DNA of 61,642 nt from Deltaproteobacteria bacterium. GTDB lineage: Bacteria > Desulfobacterota > DSM-4660 > Desulfatiglandales > HGW-15. Below are positions 32,847 to 41,263 of this stretch, one piece after another. The position numbers and the translations under genes were made by a program. The stretch covers positions 1 through 61,642 of the forward strand of contig JAGVAP010000030.1 of assembly GCA_020060215.1 (NCBI GenBank), given 5' to 3'. A model generated the notes under the pieces. The model had not been told where the DNA came from and searched no databases. It saw nothing but the letters and a program-made list of their open reading frames with translations. Position 1 is the first letter of the stretch, and each line of letters begins with the position of its first letter.

Positions 32847-34109
32847 TCATGGAACTGGAGGTGCGAATGGGGCAAGGGATGGAAAGAGCGCACCCACCCG
32901 CCCTGAAAGCCCCTGAACGATGGCCTCCAGCCACAGCGTTCCTTCCTTCGAGACGCGGGCGGGCAGGCTTTTCACCGATTCGATATAGCTCCCCCCGTGA
33001 TCCCTCTTGTGGTCCGAAAAGGCCGAAAGGAAGCGATCCCGGTGTAATGAACCGCCGGCCGTGGCGGATCCACTCGAAAACAATGCACACGCCTGATCCA
33101 GGTTCCTCACGAATTCGCGCCTCGGCGACAGGCCCCCGTCTTCGGTCCCGGAGCCCCCTTCGGGTCTCACCATTTTTCCCGCCATGGCCTGGAGCCTCTT
33201 GATCCGCTCTTCCCCGGCCATGGCCACTTTTTCAAGGAGCCCGGCAAATATCTGCTCTCCGAATTCCTGGCCCTGGAAGAAAGCCCTTCGGACATCCGCA
33301 TACCACCTTCCGAGCGCCGCCAGGTTGGCCAGGTAGAGGAAGTTGTTCCGCACGATGCGGGTGAGGTCCGGATAGGACCTGGACGGGCGGGGAATAACGC
33401 CTCCTCGGTGAGGTTTCCCCACGATGAGCCTGCAGTCTTCGGTCACGTCCTCGCGCAGGACGGTCCCGGCGGCAACCACGTTGCCGAAACCGAGCCGCAG
33501 TGGTCCGACCATTCCGCCCTGGCCGCCGAGGAAAATGGGGGGTTGGTTGAGCATGACCCCTCTGGGGACATCGCCTATGAGGGATGGCGTGGTCTTGTCC
33601 CCGGCAGGGGTGAAATTGAAGTGGATGTAAGAGCTCCCCACCTCGCTGTGGTCCCTGCGGCTGGTCCCGCCCGCCATCAGGCAGTCGCAGAAGTTGATCA
33701 GGCTTCCCAGGGTGACAAAAGGGAAGAGGATGGTCTGTTTCAAACCGACACAGTGGGCCCCGCCGGCCTCTTCCTCCAGGATGCATCCCTCCCGCACCTG
33801 CGCGCCAAGTCCCATGCCGGCCTTTTCAAGAAAAACCGATTTCCTGAAGTAGCCGCCCCTGAGTTCCACACCCGGGCCGATCTGGCAGTCCTCCACGGTG
33901 ACAGGGGCTTCCCGTCCCAGCTGTGCGCCCGCCGAGATAACGGTCTGCCTTCCATAGATGCGGCAGCCCGGGTAGATCCTGACCCCTTTCCCTGAAATCT
34001 GCTCGACCCGGACCTCATCCCCAATGTCCAGGGAGAGGGGGTTGGGAATGTCCACACCCTTTTTCACGAGTTGTACGATCTTCTCATACCCTCTCGGCAT
34101 AAGTTCCAT
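32847..34109 (-). CDS. left-handed beta-helix protein (GlmU C-terminal-like), no nucleotidyltransferase domain
   Basis: 420 residues. Hexapeptide-type repeats fill about 30-225 (GVRIYPGCRIYGRQTVISAG, GVELRGGYFRKSVFLE, then LFPFVTLGSLINFCDCLMAGG and FGNVVAAGTVLRED). They are followed by a helical C-terminal half (LTRIVRNNFLYLANLAALGRWY). Proteins like this are often labelled UDP-N-acetylglucosamine pyrophosphorylase, but the nucleotidyl-transfer domain is absent. The position directly upstream of glmM supports work on an amino-sugar nucleotide or its carrier. The true reaction is not known to me. Confidence 0.75.
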   Translation of the reverse strand: MELMPRGYEKIVQLVKKGVDIPNPLSLDIGDEVRVEQISGKGVRIYPGCRIYGRQTVISAGAQLGREAPVTVEDCQIGPGVELRGGYFRKSVFLEKAGMGLGAQVREGCILEEEAGGAHCVGLKQTILFPFVTLGSLINFCDCLMAGGTSRRDHSEVGSSYIHFNFTPAGDKTTPSLIGDVPRGVMLNQPPIFLGGQGGMVGPLRLGFGNVVAAGTVLREDVTEDCRLIVGKPHRGGVIPRPSRSYPDLTRIVRNNFLYLANLAALGRWYADVRRAFFQGQEFGEQIFAGLLEKVAMAGEERIKRLQAMAGKMVRPEGGSGTEDGGLSPRREFVRNLDQACALFSSGSATAGGSLHRDRFLSAFSDHKRDHGGSYIESVKSLPARVSKEGTLWLEAIVQGLSGRVGALFPSLAPFAPPVP

Positions 34110-34132
34110 AGAGTCCTCGTCCTGTGTGTCCC

Positions 34133-35056
34133 CTACTCGAACTCCTCCGATTCCTCCGAAGGATAGAAATAAGAGAGATTTCCTTTGCGGATACGGTCGA
34201 GATCCTCCGTCAGGAGGTAGTCTTCCACGTCCGTGCGCGACCTCCGGGCGTAACGCTCCATGTTGGCCAGCTTCTCGGTGATCCCCTGGACCTCAAGCAT
34301 GGACTTGATCTCGAGGAACAGGCTTTCGCATCCGTAAAGCAACACGCCCTCCTGGAGGATCTTGCAGGCAAGCATGTGCCTGAAGGTGTCGAAGGCCAGC
34401 TGGGTCCTTACGCGGGCCAGATCCTTGACAATATAGTCGATCTCCTCCCTGAGGTGGGGAGCCATGAGAATCCGCTGCTTCTCCCGGTAGATCACCGTGT
34501 CCAATCTCTCCATCAATCCCTTTGGGAAACCGTCGTCCACCACGACCACCAGGTCGATGTCCGACCCCCGGATCATCTTTCGGGTACTCCTCTCCGGACG
34601 CGGCACATCGTGCGCCATCTCATAGATGATATCGCCGGCTATGATGAAGCAGGCCTGCTCCCGCAGGAGGAACTCGCATTCCAGTTGGCCCGTCAGCGCG
34701 GAGATCAGGGTCCGGGACAGGTTCAGTTTTTCCCTGCTGACCGCTTTGATGTGCAACTCGATCTGATCCGCCCTCCGGCGCAGGGCCGGGAGCTCCCCTC
34801 TGAGCCCGATCACGGAGTAGGTGAGGAATTCTCTCAATATGGAAGGGGAGAGCCTGGCGAAGCCTTCGATGTTTCTGTCCAGCCTGAGGTAATGCCGGCC
34901 GACGGTGATGAGCTGAAGGTCTTCTGAAAGCCTGGATGCGCGCCAGAGCACGAGCTTATCCTCTTCGAGGGCGCTGCATATCTCCGCACCGGTCAACGGC
35001 CCTCGTTCTCTGATCAGTCGAACGATGCGGTTTTCCAGTTTGTTCGACCACGGCAT
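34133..35056 (-). CDS. winged-helix + nucleotidyltransferase-fold protein, function unknown
   Basis: 307 residues. The N-terminus (NRIVRLIRERGPLTGAEICSAL, to about 60) looks like a winged helix. The centre (about 140-230) has a pol-beta-type nucleotidyltransferase motif IRGSDIDLVVVVDD, where G-S-x-D-x-D would bind metal, preceded by a strand IIAGDIIYEMA. The C-terminus is helical and acidic (EDLDRIRKG ... SEESEEFE). It lies 4 bases after the HAD gene and 23 before the beta-helix gene, a tight operon. Could modify a small molecule, RNA or protein by nucleotidyl transfer; undetermined. Confidence 0.65.
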   Translation of the reverse strand: MPWSNKLENRIVRLIRERGPLTGAEICSALEEDKLVLWRASRLSEDLQLITVGRHYLRLDRNIEGFARLSPSILREFLTYSVIGLRGELPALRRRADQIELHIKAVSREKLNLSRTLISALTGQLECEFLLREQACFIIAGDIIYEMAHDVPRPERSTRKMIRGSDIDLVVVVDDGFPKGLMERLDTVIYREKQRILMAPHLREEIDYIVKDLARVRTQLAFDTFRHMLACKILQEGVLLYGCESLFLEIKSMLEVQGITEKLANMERYARRSRTDVEDYLLTEDLDRIRKGNLSYFYPSEESEEFE

Positions 35057-35060
35057 GGAG

Positions 35061-35867
35061 CTACAGTCTCTCCTCCACCTTCCGGATCACCTCCTCCAGC
35101 CTGCCCAGGGAAGCGATGGCGAAATCAGGCGCCATGAGCCCCCTGATCTCCTCCCTGCTGTGCCTCCGAAGAAAATAACCCTTTGCCTTGACGGATCGGA
35201 AACCCCTCTCCATGGCCTCATCCATGGTCTCGCGCGAGTGGTGACCCTGGTTGATCTTCACCGTAATCATCCCTAACCTCTTGGCGCCGAACATGTCTTC
35301 CCAGAACCGATCCCCCACCATGAGGGCTCGCTGGGGAACGTATCCGATCTCCTTCCGAGACATCCTCCACAGGTAGGGATAAGGTTTCATCCGGCCCCCG
35401 CGAGCCGTGGCATAGAAGAGGTGGGTCTGTTTCTGATCGAATCCCGCCTTGGAGAAAAAATGGCTGAGGCCGAGGCGGACGATCTTGCCTGCCTGCTTCA
35501 GGGGCGGGCCGTTGGAGACAATGGCCAGGGGGTACTTGCGGTAAAGAGAACTCAGGAGGGCCTTGCTCTCGGGGGCGCTGGTCATGAGCCCGATCTTGCA
35601 GTCCCAGTATTTCTCGATGCCTGCAGCGATCACGACCGGATTGAACTCCTTGTTGAAGTGCAGGCAGAGCCGGTCAAAATGATCCCCGGCGTTCGGATCC
35701 GCGGAGCGGATTTCCTTGAGTCTCCTGAGGGCCTCCTTGGGCCCGGCCTCCAGTCCCACCTCGATCATGGCCCGGATGGAGATGAGCAGGGTGGTCTCCA
35801 GAAAGTCGGAGGGCACATAGAGGACCGAGTCCAGGTCGAAGTTGATGCACTCGATTCTTCTTCCCAT
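35061..35867 (-). CDS. HAD-superfamily hydrolase
   Basis: 268 residues with the HAD motifs: I INFDLDSVLYVP (nucleophile Asp and Asp+2), II AIVSNGPP, a Lys in GGRMKPYPYLWR, and IV VGDRFWEDMFGAKRLGM. A helical cap (about 20-90) places it with subclass I phosphatases. Residues after motif IV (KINQGHHSRETMDEAMERGF) are typical of the family. It heads the operon that ends in glmM, behind a promoter at 35905-35932. The substrate is unknown; a sugar phosphate would fit the neighbours. Confidence 0.85.
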   Translation of the reverse strand: MGRRIECINFDLDSVLYVPSDFLETTLLISIRAMIEVGLEAGPKEALRRLKEIRSADPNAGDHFDRLCLHFNKEFNPVVIAAGIEKYWDCKIGLMTSAPESKALLSSLYRKYPLAIVSNGPPLKQAGKIVRLGLSHFFSKAGFDQKQTHLFYATARGGRMKPYPYLWRMSRKEIGYVPQRALMVGDRFWEDMFGAKRLGMITVKINQGHHSRETMDEAMERGFRSVKAKGYFLRRHSREEIRGLMAPDFAIASLGRLEEVIRKVEERL

Positions 35868-35904
35868 TTTCTATCGTGGAACTCCCGGTATCCTTCCCGG
35901 TGAG

Positions 35905-35932
35905 GATATGGGAAAGGCCGTTCTCTTGTCAA
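35905..35932 (-). promoter_or_regulatory. sigma70-type promoter for the HAD-glmM operon
   Basis: Minus strand: TTGACA (35932-35927), a 16-base spacer and CATATC (35910-35905), about 40 bases before the HAD start. It separates this operon from smc-ftsY. Confidence 0.5.
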
Positions 35933-36113
35933 GGAACCCTCCATGGCCCATCCCTTTCGGCATGCGCTTTCCCAAGTGCTCCTCGTCTTTGAAAAGGTTC
36001 CTGCTGACCTTGGGAAAGAAGCCGGCCCCGGCAAGGTCAAAGGAAAGGGATCGCAAGAAGGTGATGGAGGTCTTGGGTCTGCGAGAGGGTGGAGGATGGG
36101 CCCGCGGCAGAGA

Positions 36114-36132
36114 GGGGCCTCCGGAAGGCCCC
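36114..36132. terminator. GC-rich hairpin after ftsY
   Basis: ggggcct (36114-36120) and aggcccc (36126-36132) with a 5-base loop, 11 bases past the ftsY stop. The T-run lies on the plus-strand side, so minus-strand termination is uncertain. Confidence 0.4.
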
Positions 36133-36142
36133 CCTTTTCGTC

Positions 36143-37168
36143 TCATTCAAAAAGCGCCTTCACAAACTCCGATGCGTCGAACGGACGAAGATCGTCGATC
36201 TTTTCCCCGATGCCGATGAACCGGATGGGGATCCGGAGCTGGCGGGAGGTCCCCACCACCACACCCCCCTTTGCCGTTCCATCCAGCTTCGTCAGGATAA
36301 TCCCCGTCACCCCAAGGCTCTTGTTGAACATTTCGGCCTGGGAGAGCCCGTTCTGCCCGGTGGTGGCATCCAGCACCAGCCAGACTTCATGAGGCGCTCC
36401 GGGGAGCCTCTTCCCTGCTACGCGATAGACCTTTCCGAGCTCGTCCATCAGATTGATTTTCGTGTGGAGCCTCCCCGCCGTATCGACCAGAACGACGTCG
36501 GTCTTCCGGCTGATCGCCGCGGAGAGGGCGTCGAAGACCACGGCCGAGGGATCGGACCCCTCTTTCTGGCTGACCACCTCCGCACCCACCCTCTCTCCCC
36601 AGATCCGGATCTGCTCAGAAGCGGCCGCCCTGAAGGTATCGGCTGCCACAAACATGACCCTTTCTCCGGCCTTGGCGAAATGGTGCCCGGCCTTGCCGAT
36701 GGTGGTCGTCTTGCCTACCCCATTCACCCCGATCACCATGATGACCCGTGGCTCCCCGGGACCGGGTTGCCTGTGCTGAACGGGGGGAACCTCCAGGAAG
36801 GACCTGATCTGCTCTTTGAGGGCGGTTCGGAGCGTGGACGGGTCTTTCAGCTCTCTCCTGGCCACCCGGTCCTGAACCACCGAGATGATCTCCTGGGTGG
36901 TCGAGACACCCAAATCGGACGTCAGGAGAACCTCCTCCAATTCCTCCAGCAGCTCTCCCGTGATCTCCTTTTTCCCGAACAAGGCCCGGTCGAGGCGACC
37001 GGTGAACCCGGAGCGGGTCTTCGCAAGTCCACTCCTGAGCCTTTCGAAAAACCCCTGCTCATTCTCCCCGGGAGTGGCCGCATCCGGTTTTTGGACCTCC
37101 CCTGCCCCTTCTTGTTCTTCCTTCTTTCCCGACTTCTCCGGCGCCTTCTTCCTGAAAAACCGGATCAT
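36143..37168 (-). CDS. ftsY: signal recognition particle receptor FtsY
   Basis: GTPase that receives the SRP-ribosome complex at the inner membrane. 341 residues: a short acidic/lysine-rich N-terminal region (to about 40), then the N domain and the G domain with GVNGVGKTTTIGKAGHHF (G1), DTFRAAASEQ (G2), DTAGRLHTKINLMDEL (G3), TKLDGTAKGG (G4) and the closing FIGIGEKIDDLRPFD. The A domain is short compared with E. coli, normal for many bacteria. It starts 15 bases after the smc stop, so both are on one transcript. Confidence 0.96.
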   Translation of the reverse strand: MIRFFRKKAPEKSGKKEEQEGAGEVQKPDAATPGENEQGFFERLRSGLAKTRSGFTGRLDRALFGKKEITGELLEELEEVLLTSDLGVSTTQEIISVVQDRVARRELKDPSTLRTALKEQIRSFLEVPPVQHRQPGPGEPRVIMVIGVNGVGKTTTIGKAGHHFAKAGERVMFVAADTFRAAASEQIRIWGERVGAEVVSQKEGSDPSAVVFDALSAAISRKTDVVLVDTAGRLHTKINLMDELGKVYRVAGKRLPGAPHEVWLVLDATTGQNGLSQAEMFNKSLGVTGIILTKLDGTAKGGVVVGTSRQLRIPIRFIGIGEKIDDLRPFDASEFVKALFE

Positions 37169-37183
37169 GGTTCAAGCCTCCGA

Positions 37184-40100
37184 TCAATTCCCTTGGAGCC
37201 CTTCGAGGTTCACGGAGACGATCTTCGAGATCCCCTGCTTTTCCATGGTCACGCCGTAGAGCCGGTCTACGATCTCCATGGATCTCCGGTTGTGGGTGAC
37301 CAGGATGATCTGGGAGTACTTCGCGATCTCCTTCAGCAGGTTGTTGTACCGGTCGATGTTGGCCTCATCCAGCGGCGCATCGACCTCGTCCAGGAGACAG
37401 AACGGACTCGGCTTGATCAGATAGATGGCAAACAGGAGGGCCATGGCCACGAGCGCCTTTTCCCCTCCGGAGAGCAGGCCCATATGGCTCAGCCGTTTGC
37501 CGGGGGGCCTGACTTCGACCAGCACGCCGCTCTCCAGGGGCTTGGACGGGTCGGTCAACCGGAGAGAGGCGGATCCCCCGTTGAACAGGATGGGGAACAC
37601 CGTCTTGAGCCTCTTGTCCACCTCCTCGAAGGTCTCCATGAATTTGTCCAGGCAGGTCTTGTTGATCCGCCGAATGGCCTCCTGCAGCGAATCGATGGAC
37701 TTGAGAAGGTCTTCCTTCTGACCGGTCATGAAACCAAAGCGCTCCTTCAGGGCCTCGTGCTCCTGGATCGCCGTCAGGTTGACCTCTCCCAGTTTTTCCC
37801 TGACCATCTTGCGGTGTTCCAGCCGCTGCTTTGTTTCGGGAGGGGAAAAATCGTCCGAGACATAGTTTGCATAGACCTCACGGAGATCGAGGTTGAACTT
37901 GTCCCTGACCGTCTCGACCAGGCTGTTCATCCTGAAACCGATCTCCGAATGCTCCATCTTGGCTGCATGGATCCTCTCCTTCAAGGCCTCCCATTCGGAG
38001 CGCAGTGTCTCGGTCCTCTGGTCCTCCTCGCGGATCCTGGTTCGCATTTCATCCCTCCCCCTCTCCTCCTGCTGCACCGCCTCCTGTGCAGACTGCAGGG
38101 CCGATGAAAGGGACGCGATCTCCTCCCTCAGGGTCTCTTCCTGCCTCTCGCACCGGGCATAGCGGTCCTTCGAGGCCAGGATCTCCTGCTCGATCCTCCT
38201 GAATCCATCCTCGGCATCCATGGAGAAGTGGTCGATCCGCTCCACCTCTCTCTTAAACCCCTTTTCCTCCTCCCTGACCAGACCGAGGTTCATCCTGGAC
38301 TTGGCCAGCTCGTCGCGGATTCGCTCCAGCTCTTCTTCGCACTCCCTCAGCTCCGCTTCCTTTTCGAGGAGGTATTCGTCCTGCTCTCTTCTCTTTTCCC
38401 TGCAGCGGTCGAGTTCGGAACTCAGTCTGGCCAGGGCGTCTCTCTGACGCTCCGCCTCCCCGTCCTTCTGGGCCAGCTCCTCCTCGATGCGGGCGGCAAG
38501 CTTTGCCGTCTGGTCCAGCTCGTGGCTGATCTGGAAAAGGACCTTGTCCAGCTCATTGATCTGTTCCTGACAGCCCCACCGCTCTTCGGTGAGGTCCGAG
38601 ACCGACTTCCTCTTCCCGCCGATCCCGTCCGAGACCTTCTGCACCTCCGTCTTCAGACGCTGCTCTTTTTCCTTGAGGACGATCAGCTCGGCCTCGAGTT
38701 CATGGATCTCCCTTTTCCTGGCCAGGATACCATGGGAGGTGTGCGCCAGCTTTCCTCCGGTCACGGTTCCGCTCGGGTCGATCATGTCCCCGTCCACGGT
38801 CACCAGGCAGCGGTTCCTTCCGTGCTCTCTCCACCCGGAGATCGCCTGAGGCAGGTCCTCCGCCAGGGCCGCATCGGCCAGGAGCACATCGATCAGCTCC
38901 CGATACGGTTCCTGGACTTCGACCACACTCCTCAGCAGGGGGAACCCGTTCACATTGCTGCAGACCCCTTCCCGGTTCAGGTCCTTCAGGGGGACAAAGC
39001 TGCTCCTGCCCTTTGCCCGCTCCTTGAGGTAGGCCACCGCTTCGCTGCCGTCCTCCTGGGTCTCCACAATGACCGACTGGAGTCTGTCCCCGAGCACGGC
39101 CTCGACCGCCTGTTCGTACCGGGAGTCGACCTTGATCATGTCCGCAACCAGGCCGATCACACGGCCTTGATTCTTCGGCGCGAGGTCTTCCGCCTTCATG
39201 ATGGTGCGGACCCCCACCTTGTACCCCTCGTAGTTCTCCGTCATGGCCCTGAGGCTGGCGAGCCTCGACTGGCAGCCGTTCAGGCTCCCCTCCAGGGCGA
39301 CGATCTCCTTTTCCAGTGCGGCCTTCTTCTCTTCCAGCTCCCTGCACCGCTGCTGTTCGGCCGAAAGCTCGGCCTCGATATCCTTCAGCTTCAGGGCAAG
39401 GGCTTCCCGCACCTCGTTCTTCTTATCCGAACCCTTCATGAGGGACTCGGTGCGGGCCTTGAGATCCTCCCATTCCTTTTCGAGCCTGGCGCGACTCGTG
39501 GTGAGTTCCCCCATCCGCTTCTGGATGTACCCCGACTCCTGGGTCAGGCTCATCTCCTTGGAGATCCCTGCATTCACCCTGGTTCGCGCTTCTTCATAGA
39601 CCTCTTTGACCTGCCGCAGGAAATCGAGCCTCCCCTTCACCCTCTTGTCCAGGAGCGAAGACTCCTCTTCCAGGCACAGGGCGCTCTCCCTGGCTTTGGC
39701 GATCTTCTGCAGCAGGACTTCTCTTTCCGTTCCCAGGTCCTCCTTTTTTCTCCGGAGCTCCTGTTTCTCCCTCTCCAGGCGTGCCTCCATCTCCACCTGC
39801 AGCCTTTTTTCTCCAATGAGGGAATCCAGCGCGGCCTCCTTCTTCCCGAACCGTTCCTTCACCTGGAGGTACTTTCCCCGGAGCAGGGAGATCTCCCTTT
39901 CCTTTTCCTCCATCTGCAGGTTCAGGGTCTCGGTCTCCGCCTGGATCCTGGAGATGGCGGCGGACCGAATCACCTCCTCCTGGTTGAGCTCCTCGATGGA
40001 CCTGGAGCTGTTCTCGACATCGGCCTTGAACCCGTGGTAGGAATTCGCGGCCAGGGCAAGCTCGAGATCCTGGATCTCCTCGCTGATCACTTTGTAGCGG

Positions 40101-40747
40101 CGGGCCTTGGCGGCCTGCCTCTTGAGGGACCGCATCTGTCTGGTCACCTCGCCGAGGATGTCTTCCACCCGCTGGAGGTTGGTCTTTGCGGACTCGATCT
40201 TCCTCTGCGACTCCTCGACCTTCTTCTTGTACTTGGTGATGCCGGCAGCCTCCTCCAGCATCGCCCGCGTCTCCTCGGGCTTCTGCTCGACGATCGAGCC
40301 GATCTTTCCCTGACCGATGATGGAGTACGCCCTGTTCCCCAGGCCGGTGTCCATGAAGATCTCTTGGATATCCCTCAGCCTGCACGGCATGTTGTTGATG
40401 AGATACTCGCTCTCCCCGGATCGGTAAAGCCTCCTCGTCACGGAGATCTCGCTGCGATCGGTGAACTGGGGGGGGAATGAGCCGTCGCCGTTTTCAAAGA
40501 TCAGGGAGACCTCGGCCATGCCCATGGGCTTGGATCCGTCGGAGCCGCAGAAGATCACGTCCTCCATCTGCCGCCCTCTGAGGATCTTGGCAGACTGCTC
40601 ACCCATGGCCCAGCGGATCGCATCCACGAGGTTGCTCTTTCCGCAGCCATTCGGCCCCACAATGGCGCTCAACCCCATCGAGAATGGGACCTCGGTCCGT
40701 TCCGTGAAGGATTTAAAGCCGTTAAGGGCAAGTTTCTTGATCTTCAT
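37184..40747 (-). CDS. smc: chromosome segregation ATPase SMC
   Basis: Condensin subunit. 1187 residues: an N-terminal ATPase half (MKIKKLALNGFKSF, Walker A GPNGCGKSNLVDAIRW about 33-48), a long coiled coil, a hinge (about 510-640, YEGYKVGVRTIMKAEDL ... GTVTGGKLAH), a returning coiled coil, and a C-terminal half with the ABC signature LLSGGEKALVAMALLF and Walker B CLLDEVDAPLDEAN. The start at 40747 follows GAGGAGG; the 16 residues before it in the open frame are not SMC-like. Large antisense frames across it are shadows of its charged coiled coil. Partners ScpA/ScpB are not in the window. Confidence 0.96.
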   Translation of the reverse strand: MKIKKLALNGFKSFTERTEVPFSMGLSAIVGPNGCGKSNLVDAIRWAMGEQSAKILRGRQMEDVIFCGSDGSKPMGMAEVSLIFENGDGSFPPQFTDRSEISVTRRLYRSGESEYLINNMPCRLRDIQEIFMDTGLGNRAYSIIGQGKIGSIVEQKPEETRAMLEEAAGITKYKKKVEESQRKIESAKTNLQRVEDILGEVTRQMRSLKRQAAKARRYKVISEEIQDLELALAANSYHGFKADVENSSRSIEELNQEEVIRSAAISRIQAETETLNLQMEEKEREISLLRGKYLQVKERFGKKEAALDSLIGEKRLQVEMEARLEREKQELRRKKEDLGTEREVLLQKIAKARESALCLEEESSLLDKRVKGRLDFLRQVKEVYEEARTRVNAGISKEMSLTQESGYIQKRMGELTTSRARLEKEWEDLKARTESLMKGSDKKNEVREALALKLKDIEAELSAEQQRCRELEEKKAALEKEIVALEGSLNGCQSRLASLRAMTENYEGYKVGVRTIMKAEDLAPKNQGRVIGLVADMIKVDSRYEQAVEAVLGDRLQSVIVETQEDGSEAVAYLKERAKGRSSFVPLKDLNREGVCSNVNGFPLLRSVVEVQEPYRELIDVLLADAALAEDLPQAISGWREHGRNRCLVTVDGDMIDPSGTVTGGKLAHTSHGILARKREIHELEAELIVLKEKEQRLKTEVQKVSDGIGGKRKSVSDLTEERWGCQEQINELDKVLFQISHELDQTAKLAARIEEELAQKDGEAERQRDALARLSSELDRCREKRREQDEYLLEKEAELRECEEELERIRDELAKSRMNLGLVREEEKGFKREVERIDHFSMDAEDGFRRIEQEILASKDRYARCERQEETLREEIASLSSALQSAQEAVQQEERGRDEMRTRIREEDQRTETLRSEWEALKERIHAAKMEHSEIGFRMNSLVETVRDKFNLDLREVYANYVSDDFSPPETKQRLEHRKMVREKLGEVNLTAIQEHEALKERFGFMTGQKEDLLKSIDSLQEAIRRINKTCLDKFMETFEEVDKRLKTVFPILFNGGSASLRLTDPSKPLESGVLVEVRPPGKRLSHMGLLSGGEKALVAMALLFAIYLIKPSPFCLLDEVDAPLDEANIDRYNNLLKEIAKYSQIILVTHNRRSMEIVDRLYGVTMEKQGISKIVSVNLEGLQGN

Positions 40748-40785
40748 GAACCGCCTCCTCGACCAGGACAGAGCAGCTGCACATC

Positions 40786-40814
40786 TCTTTAGCAAATCCG
40801 CAGGGAGGTGTAAA
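40786..40814 (-). promoter_or_regulatory. candidate smc promoter
   Basis: Minus strand: TTTACA (40814-40809), a 17-base spacer and TAAAGA (40791-40786). A TACAAT further upstream (near 40860) is an alternative -10. The stretch 40815-41030 is AT-rich with the echo cacttt-gct at two places and no gene. Confidence 0.35.
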
Positions 40815-41030
40815 GAAAGAATACCAGATGCTGTGTGAGCTCTCCCATTCGATCAATATATTGTACTCATTTCCCGAACCTGAGAAAAAGCCGACACTTT
40901 GGCTGAAGGGTCAGAAAAAGATTGACAATTTCCCTGACGAATATCTAAGCTAGGTGGTCACTTTCAAGGTAAACATTGGAAAACCTAACACTTTAGCTCC
41001 ATGAAAACGTCGCTGGGGGTTGGCTGAGGA

Positions 41031-41206
41031 GGTCCCTTTTTAAAAACGAGACGTATTCGGTAAAGCTCGTACAGAAGGGTAGCAAAGGCGGGCGGCGGGT
41101 CTCCTCAGTCGATTCCACGCACATAGATCGACGGAGACCACCGGGAGGCTTTCCGCCCGCCGGGGGGGCTCGGTACTCCCGCCAGCCGATGGGCAGCGGA
41201 TTTTCC
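41031..41206. repeat. dispersed element, copy B (longest)
   Basis: About 176 bases with the same block order as copy A: ggtccctttttaaaaacgag at the left end, acgtattcggtaaag, a 37-base insertion, ctcagtcgattccacgc, a strong hairpin (gggaggctttccgcccgcc ... ggtactccc) and gatgggcagcggatttt at the right end. It ends about 58 bases before the LysM gene. Confidence 0.7.
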
Positions 41207-41263
41207 CAACCCTTCGACATGCCTCTTCCATAGAGCAAAAGTGTCATCGGAAAAAAGGAGTTT

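Noticed and set aside
38228..40480. 750-codon frame opposite smc (and a 672-codon one at 36089-38107)
   Set aside because: Shadows of ftsY and of the charged SMC coiled coil, both complete with all motifs on the minus strand.
40815..41030. Insertion-sequence ends suggested by repeated cacttt-gct motifs
   Set aside because: No inverted termini, target duplication or transposase; too short to support.
41040..41247. Two short minus-strand frames in dispersed element copy B
   Set aside because: They share phrases with a frame in copy A only because the DNA is repeated; both lack starts with ribosome sites.
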